Source: CAYOEZ01 sp964402955 (GTDB lineage Bacteria > Chloroflexota > DTOL01 > DAOUCN01). Taken from it: 20,493 nucleotides of DNA. The position numbers and the translations under genes were made by a program. Every line of letters starts with the position of its first letter. Positions within the stretch are counted from its first letter, which is position 1. The notes beneath the pieces are model-generated. The model was not told the origin of the DNA. It ran no database searches and saw only the letters and a list, made by a program, of their open reading frames with translations. Shown here piece by piece: positions 16,264 to 20,493 of the stretch. The stretch is taken from contig CAYOEZ010000068.1 of the NCBI GenBank assembly GCA_964402955.1, positions 1 through 20,493 of the forward strand, written 5' to 3'.

Positions 16264-16272
16264 CGGAGATCT
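16264..16272. repeat. IS target-site duplication, left copy
   Basis: CGGAGATCT directly abuts the left inverted repeat. The same nine bases occur in direct orientation after the right end (17575-17583). IS256-family elements typically make 8-9 bp duplications. Confidence 0.85.
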
Positions 16273-16297
16273 GGTAGTGTCAAGTGTTGTGTGTAAA
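16273..16297. repeat. IS256-type terminal inverted repeat, left
   Basis: It begins GGTAGTGT and ends TGTGTAAA, and pairs with 17550-17574 in inverse orientation. The transposase stop (TGA, 16280-16282) falls inside it. Confidence 0.85.
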
Positions 16298-17476
16298 TTC
16301 GGGAAGATAGCGTTCCTTCCACGTGCGGTTCTGATGGTTGAAGACAGCAAAGATGATGCGCTCACAGCTGCTATCATTGTTGAAGCAGCTCATCGGCCTG
16401 GTGCGACGGCGCACCTCGCGAAATGAGCGCTCAATTGCATTCGTCGTCCGCAACCTGGCCGCCAGAGCCAGCGGCTCGTTGAAGAAGTTCAGCAACTCAT
16501 CGATGTCTTTCTCGACGCATTCAACAGCCTTGGGGACGAGTGGCTTCCATTTCTCCGACCAGATGCGGTAGCGGTTCTGCGCATTGTCCCTCGACGCGGC
16601 CATGTAGACCGTGCGTAGCTGGCTGAGACAGTCCGTGCGATATCTCACCGGCAACCGACCCATCACGTTGCGCAGCTTGTGCACCCAGCAGCGCTGGCGT
16701 TTGACCGAGCCATACACCACCTGGAGGGCGTCATGCAGTCCGGTCCCCCCATCGGTGATGATGAGACGCAACGTCTTCTCATCAATGCCACGCCGATAGA
16801 GGTTGTTCAAGAAGCCTTCCCATTGCAGACTACTCTCGGATGTGGCAACCTGGAAGTCAAGCAACACGCGTTCTCCCCGGCTCGTGATAGCATACGCTGC
16901 CAAGATGACCTTGCGCTGCACTTTGGCCCCGCCCTTGACCTTCAGGACGATGCCATCGAGGAAGATGTACACGATGTCCGTCGGCAACAGCCTGTTGTGG
17001 TAGCACCGGACTGCGGCGTCCAAGGTCTTGGTGATCTGGGATACCGTGGCTGGACTCACTGGCTCGCCCACAAGTGGCTCCAGAACCTCGCCCACATGAC
17101 GCGTACTGAGACCACCGAGAAACGCGTCGCAGATCAGGTCTTCCACCGAGGCTTCGCGCCGGCCAAAACGCGGCAGGATGTGCGACTGGTATGTACCGTC
17201 CCGGCTACGCGGAACCCGTAGATGCGCAATCACACCCAGACGTGTCTGGAGACTGCGGAAACGGTAGCCATTGCGGTAGTCAACACGATCGGGATTCCGT
17301 TGATAGGCAGCGGCTTGAATCTGCTCCAGGAGTTCAGACTCAAGGCTATCTTCAAGGAACGTTTTCATGGTGCTGCGCATAGTGTCGTGCAGATCGTCCC
17401 ACCACTGCTCAGCGCTCTTGACCTCCTGCCAGCGCTCTGCTACACTACGGTCTGTTAGGGCCTTTGGTACTGACAC
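16280..17476 (-). CDS. IS256-family DDE transposase (Mutator-like)
   Basis: This 398-residue protein is full length for the family and uninterrupted. It starts at a GTG with AAGGAGGG seven bases upstream. The DDE triad is visible as FLDGIVLKV (D174), IITDGGTGL (D242) and RTTNAIERSFREVRRRTRPM (E349, with the characteristic surrounding Arg residues). The CxxH motif CWVHKLRN follows the second Asp, as usual in IS256. The N-terminal third is a DNA-binding region (for example RNGYRFRSLQTRLG). The enzyme cuts and joins the element ends. It is transcribed towards the DISARM-like operon, so readthrough could add transcription into it. Nothing suggests inactivation. Confidence 0.95.
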   Translation of the reverse strand: MSVPKALTDRSVAERWQEVKSAEQWWDDLHDTMRSTMKTFLEDSLESELLEQIQAAAYQRNPDRVDYRNGYRFRSLQTRLGVIAHLRVPRSRDGTYQSHILPRFGRREASVEDLICDAFLGGLSTRHVGEVLEPLVGEPVSPATVSQITKTLDAAVRCYHNRLLPTDIVYIFLDGIVLKVKGGAKVQRKVILAAYAITSRGERVLLDFQVATSESSLQWEGFLNNLYRRGIDEKTLRLIITDGGTGLHDALQVVYGSVKRQRCWVHKLRNVMGRLPVRYRTDCLSQLRTVYMAASRDNAQNRYRIWSEKWKPLVPKAVECVEKDIDELLNFFNEPLALAARLRTTNAIERSFREVRRRTRPMSCFNNDSSCERIIFAVFNHQNRTWKERYLPEFTHNT

Positions 17477-17549
17477 AGGCGTACCCTCCTTTTTGAGTTG
17501 ACCGCTCTACAAGGAAGGATACGCCTCTTCTGTTTTCCCGTCAAGGCAT

Positions 17550-17574
17550 TTTACACACTCTATGATACACTACC
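17550..17574. repeat. IS256-type terminal inverted repeat, right
   Basis: Inverse partner of 16273-16297, ending ACACTACC on the plus strand immediately before the right copy of the target duplication. Confidence 0.85.
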
Positions 17575-17583
17575 CGGAGATCT
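17575..17583. repeat. IS target-site duplication, right copy
   Basis: CGGAGATCT, identical and in direct orientation to 16264-16272. Confidence 0.85.
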
Positions 17584-17590
17584 GGTGATA

Positions 17591-17620
17591 TTGACACAGA
17601 GCGCTTACATCGTGTAGTAT
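17591..17620 (+). promoter_or_regulatory. predicted sigma70-type promoter of the right-hand unit
   Basis: TTGACA (17591-17596) and TAGTAT (17615-17620) have an 18-bp spacer. The inverse hexamer TGTCAA (17620-17625) overlaps the end of the -10 box, giving a TTGACA/TGTCAA inverted repeat that spans the promoter. It lies only 16 bp from the right end of the IS. The leader to the GTG at 17814 would be about 185 bases. Confidence 0.45.
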
Positions 17621-17682
17621 GTCAACAGTAGAACATAGGGGACAACATACTGGCGCCTTTCCGATACCAGCAAACAGGACAT

Positions 17683-17742
17683 GCTACTTGGCATGCGCGC
17701 CGGAGTGATACGGCACTACCTCTCATACGCTGGCCAAGTAGC
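17683..17742 (+). repeat. 10-bp perfect inverted repeat in leader of right-hand unit
   Basis: GCTACTTGGC (17683-17692) and GCCAAGTAGC (17733-17742) are exact inverse copies enclosing 40 bases. In the predicted transcript they would form a stem with a smaller internal GCCG/CGGC pair. The following GGGTTTTCGG has only four T's, so a weak attenuator or a protein site is possible but unproven. Confidence 0.5.
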
Positions 17743-17813
17743 GGGTTTTCGGTTCGCCATTACCGCAGAACACTCGTTGTGTAGTAACCAGGCGTAGAAA
17801 AAGGAGGCGTCTC

Positions 17814-18167
17814 GTGGCAAATAAAGGGCTTGACCCTAGCAATGGGCAAGAGAGCCCAGCAACTGCTGAATTGGTGGCAGTCTGCAAATCGCTTGTTCAG
17901 GAAGTGAATGGAATGACGGAAGACACTGAGGCTGAAGAGTGGATCAAGGGAGTTTTGAAGCCACTGGCAGCACGCGCCGGGCGAGCCGTGGCCAGAGTCG
18001 AAACGGGAGGCAAGACCTACCCGATGCGTTTCGACTTGCTGGAGGCCGCTCAGGCAGTACTGGCTATTGTAGGTGATGAGGATTTGCCGGACAACGGTGA
18101 GTTGAGCGGTGCAGCAGTTATTGACATGCTGCGCGCTGCGGTCGAGCAAGAAGCGCAAGAACGATAG
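17814..18167 (+). CDS. small acidic protein of unknown function
   Basis: This 117-residue protein starts at a GTG with a perfect AAGGAGG (17801-17807) six bases upstream, so it is very likely translated. It is acidic, mostly helical by composition (AELVAVCKSLVQEVNGM; LLEAAQAVLAIVGD; AAVIDMLRAAVEQEAQER) and has a short Gly-Lys-Thr-Tyr turn in the middle. I do not recognise a family, and see no signal peptide or membrane segment. It lies 18 bases before a large gene with a nuclease-like motif, so it may be a partner, inhibitor or immunity protein (inference from small size, acidity and coupling). Confidence 0.65.
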   Translation: MANKGLDPSNGQESPATAELVAVCKSLVQEVNGMTEDTEAEEWIKGVLKPLAARAGRAVARVETGGKTYPMRFDLLEAAQAVLAIVGDEDLPDNGELSGAAVIDMLRAAVEQEAQER

Positions 18168-18185
18168 AAACCTGAGCGGGATCAC

Positions 18186-19865
18186 ATGCCAGACGATCCA
18201 CTGACCGGCTTAAGGGACCTGATTCTTGAAGGCGAACGGAGCGTTATCTCTACGTTCCAGAATGAGCGCCGTCTGGATCTGGTAGAGCTGGCGCGGGCAA
18301 TGGACTTTTTTTTTGTTGGATACAACTTCAACGCAGATTGGGCGAAATCCGAAGAATCTGGGAGCCATGCGCAACTGGTGGCATATGGCCTACACAAGGC
18401 GCTTTATCTTCTCCTTGATGAGTCAACCAAGCATGAGGGTGCCCCCTTGTTCCGTTCCACCCCAGAGTCGCAAAAGTGGGCTGACTCAATGCTTGCATTT
18501 TGCGGCAAATTGGGCTATTGCGAGTATCTCCTTGAACTCCAGCGGGTGGGTCTCATAGAGATAACGAGGGTTGCACCAGACAAATACCATGCTCGACCTA
18601 TCACGACACCGTACGGGGTTGAGTCCTTCGAGAGAGAGAATCTCGCTTGGACGCGTAATCTTATCGAAACGATGAATCAGGGACGTGCAAACTACCTGAA
18701 GGCGCACAGCCGGGCGATCAAGGATATGATGTTCGCACGGGTAGACGCGTGGATGACCCACTATATTGAGTACACGACGAGCCCTGAAATCGATGCCTTC
18801 TACCAGGCACAAGGCTTGATGAGCGCCCAAATAATGTTGGGCAGTGACAGTTTTCCGCGAGAAGCCAAGTTCGGTGGTCAGGAGTTCGGTCTGTACTGCG
18901 CAGTGATCGCCACTCTTGTTGGTTGGTCTGAGAAGCATCTCGGGTTTTGCTTTGAGCTCTTGAAGAAACACCCTTGTTTGGAACCACGGAACATATTAAC
19001 TATCACGGTGTCCTTGGAAGATGAGAGAGAATGGCTTTCCGCTGCCTTGGAAGTCGACCGCTCCGTAGCCCAGCAAGTCATAGACGTTGTGACACTGACA
19101 CTCGAGAACAAGAAGGAACACTGTTCCGTTCCAGGCAATCTCATTACGCCAGTATTCATCGAGATAGGCGAAAACAAGCTCCTTCAACCAATCTGGTCCA
19201 GTCTGAGTGAGCCCTTTGTATTCCTGCTTCGTGAGTTGCGGCGTCGTTATCGCTCAGACTGGGACAATGCTGTTAACGGGCGTGAACAGGTATTCCGTGA
19301 CGATCTTTACGCTTTGTTTCCTTCGGAACGGTTCTACAAACTGAGGAAGAATGCAATCCTTAGGATCGACGGGGCAGTGATTACAGACATTGATGCTTTT
19401 GTGTTGGACCGGCAGACAGGAGACGCGGGTGTCTTCCAGCTCAAATGGCAGGACTTCATAGGGAACTCGATGCGAGACAGGGAAAGTAAGAAAGCGAACT
19501 TGCTGAATACGGGCAACCAATGGATTGAACGTGTCTTGGCATGGTTGTCGGGTTCAGACAAGAAGACGCTTGCTCAGACCCTGAAGTTGAATGCCTCAGA
19601 CGCCTCAAAAGTAAGATCGTTTCGAGTGTTTGTCGTTGGGCGGAACTCAGCTTTCTTCTCTGGCGATTGGAGACCTGACACGCGTGCGGCTTGGGGAATG
19701 TGGCATCAGCTTCTCCGTCTCATCAGCGGCTTACCTAACTACGATAACCCTATCGAGGATCTCTTCCGCGCACTTCAGGATGACTCGCCCTTGAAGAGGC
19801 CATCGCCAGAGATCGGCGAACGTCAAATGAAGATAGGGAACGTAACCATAGCCGAAAGCTTGTAG
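18186..19865 (+). CDS. unknown protein with C-terminal PD-(D/E)XK-like motif
   Basis: This 559-residue protein begins at an ATG 18 bases after the preceding gene, with only a weak GCGGG upstream, suggesting coupling. About the first 370 residues are helical without a motif I can name. The C-terminal region has the order expected of a restriction-endonuclease-like fold: a helix with E/R residues (FRDDLYALFPSERFYKLRKN), TDIDAFVLD (D401, D403), and VFQLKWQD (Q418, K420), that is D-x14-16-QxK as in Mrr-type nucleases that use Gln for Glu. A following helix and a VFVVGRNS strand complete a plausible core. A run of nine T's (18306-18314, codons 41-43, three Phe) could slip. The stop is TAG. It may be a defence effector. 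Confidence 0.6.
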   Translation: MPDDPLTGLRDLILEGERSVISTFQNERRLDLVELARAMDFFFVGYNFNADWAKSEESGSHAQLVAYGLHKALYLLLDESTKHEGAPLFRSTPESQKWADSMLAFCGKLGYCEYLLELQRVGLIEITRVAPDKYHARPITTPYGVESFERENLAWTRNLIETMNQGRANYLKAHSRAIKDMMFARVDAWMTHYIEYTTSPEIDAFYQAQGLMSAQIMLGSDSFPREAKFGGQEFGLYCAVIATLVGWSEKHLGFCFELLKKHPCLEPRNILTITVSLEDEREWLSAALEVDRSVAQQVIDVVTLTLENKKEHCSVPGNLITPVFIEIGENKLLQPIWSSLSEPFVFLLRELRRRYRSDWDNAVNGREQVFRDDLYALFPSERFYKLRKNAILRIDGAVITDIDAFVLDRQTGDAGVFQLKWQDFIGNSMRDRESKKANLLNTGNQWIERVLAWLSGSDKKTLAQTLKLNASDASKVRSFRVFVVGRNSAFFSGDWRPDTRAAWGMWHQLLRLISGLPNYDNPIEDLFRALQDDSPLKRPSPEIGERQMKIGNVTIAESL

Positions 19866-20327
19866 GTGAATGTGATTGGGTACACGTCAGATCTGCTATA
19901 GCGCAGCAGCAAGCAATCGTTCTTCTTGGTCTCCAAACGTCCTCAACAAGAGCAGACCTGGTGTGGTCAGTCAGGTGGTTGCATTCCGTTGGGCCCCGGT
20001 GGATCCCACACACTCTGCCTGCAGTTCCAGGCGCGCCGCGGCCCCTCTGGCTCATCAACTGCTCCGCATTCAGGCAATCGGCAATGGCCAAACTATGTCT
20101 TGCTGTAATCTCCGAGGTGGTCCACTTTATGCTGTTTCTCGTGAAGGGTAGGAATCTCAACACGCTGAGGGTGCTATGCTACCTGCTGGTGGCCTGGTTC
20201 ATGCCGCGATTCCTGTCAGCACGACTGACAAGCCATCGCGCTGAACAGCATTATCGCTGCTACTCCTCGGCCGACCAGGGGTCTACCCGCGCGGAGCACG
20301 TCAGTCCCGATCCCGTTACAACTCACG
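19866..20327. other. intergenic stretch, no gene seen
   Basis: This stretch of about 460 bp lies beyond the last plus-strand gene. Overlapping short ORFs occur on both strands, none with a Shine-Dalgarno site or a recognisable motif. It could hold decayed mobile-element sequence, but nothing here identifies one. No T-rich terminator was seen for the upstream plus-strand gene. Confidence 0.45.
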
Positions 20328-20380
20328 AAAAAAGGCCAACCCTGTAGTTGTGTCACATCATTGTGACAGCAAGGTTGGCC
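20328..20380 (-). terminator. probable Rho-independent terminator, minus strand
   Basis: Read on the minus strand, GGCCAACC (20373-20380) pairs with GGTTGGCC (20334-20341), followed directly by six T's (20328-20333). A second hairpin, TGTCACA/TGTGACA (20351-20368), is nested in the loop. It would end a minus-strand gene entering from the right edge. Confidence 0.55.
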
Positions 20381-20416
20381 CTGGTGTAACCAGCCACATT
20401 GTTCGTTCAGTGTGGC

Positions 20417-20491
20417 CTACAAGCCATAGATTGTTCGGATCAACATACCCAGCCTTCTGGGCAACTCTTCCGGTGTCCGGCAGAGGATCAG
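20417..20491 (-). CDS. possible C-terminal tail of a gene entering from the right
   Basis: One minus-strand frame reads 24 codons from the window edge to a TAG at 20417 (ending RTPEELPRRLGMLIRTIYGL), 36 bases before a hairpin with a T-run. The placement before a terminator is the main support. Another frame stays open slightly longer but stops inside the hairpin. It is too short to name. Confidence 0.3.
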   Translation of the reverse strand: MILCRTPEELPRRLGMLIRTIYGL

Positions 20492-20493
20492 GC

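Larger units (their letters stand above)
16273..17574 (-). mobile_element. complete IS256-family insertion sequence, 1302 bp
   Basis: The element is bounded by imperfect 25-bp inverted repeats that match at 18 of 25 positions, with the outer eight (GGTAGTGT) and inner eight (TGTGTAAA) identical. A 9-bp duplication of the target (CGGAGATCT) flanks it. It encodes one intact transposase on the minus strand, whose stop codon lies within the left repeat. The exact direct repeats point to a fairly recent simple insertion. It landed between the divergent DISARM-like operon and the right-hand two-gene unit without breaking a gene. Confidence 0.9.

Noticed and set aside
19876..20347. Overlapping short ORFs after the last plus-strand gene
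   Set aside because: They occur in several frames on both strands without start signals or family resemblance. Decayed sequence cannot be excluded but is not supported.
1..20493. CRISPR array, tRNA or rRNA genes
   Set aside because: No regularly spaced repeats, cloverleaf-like sequence or ribosomal RNA segments were seen on reading either strand.

Overview
The window shows a bacterial accessory (defence-island) region in a GC-leaning genome with strong Shine-Dalgarno sites (AGGAGG type). ATG and GTG starts and TAG and TGA stops are mixed. The host phylum cannot be fixed from the sequence. No tRNA, rRNA, CRISPR array or housekeeping gene was seen.

Layout. (1) 1-1728, plus strand: the 3' part of an ExeA/TniB-like AAA+ ATPase, a small protein with a ribbon-helix-helix-like C-terminus, and a winged-helix protein of replication-initiator character. 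The three are closely packed and look like part of a mobile or plasmid-derived element. (2) 1729-2209: a convergent gap with no gene. (3) 2210-15856, minus strand: one tightly packed ten-gene operon, read right to left. It is a DISARM-like class 2 phage-defence locus. In transcription order it encodes two DrmE-like proteins (probable halves of DrmE), a NERD nuclease domain, a UvrD-like SF1 helicase, DrmA (SF2 helicase), DrmB (DUF1998), a 5-methylcytosine methyltransferase (DrmMII), a MIG-type thymine-DNA glycosylase, a DUF262 protein and a RelA/SpoT-type nucleotide pyrophosphokinase. No drmC (phospholipase D) gene is present. A convincing promoter with a 17-bp spacer lies about 170 bp upstream. 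(4) 16273-17574: a complete IS256-family insertion sequence with 25-bp inverted ends and a 9-bp target duplication, inserted in the gap between two divergent units. (5) 17591-19865, plus strand: a promoter, a structured leader and two genes, a small acidic protein and a 559-residue protein with a C-terminal PD-(D/E)XK-like D...QxK motif, perhaps a second defence unit. (6) 19866-20493: mostly non-coding, with a minus-strand terminator and perhaps the tail of a gene entering from the right.

How the parts may work together. In known DISARM, the methyltransferase marks self DNA and DrmA/DrmB (with DrmE in class 2) block incoming DNA. Here the glycosylase would repair the T:G mismatches produced when the operon's own 5-methylcytosines deaminate. 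NERD plus helicase could supply the nuclease activity in place of DrmC. The DUF262 and RelA/SpoT-like pair at the end could be a nucleotide-sensing or abortive arm. These roles are inferences from family and context.

The most striking sequence-level observation is that the NERD and helicase ORFs are in the same frame and separated by a single TAG codon, directly followed by a GTG that lacks a Shine-Dalgarno site. This suggests a nuclease-helicase fusion broken by one nonsense change, or split in two.
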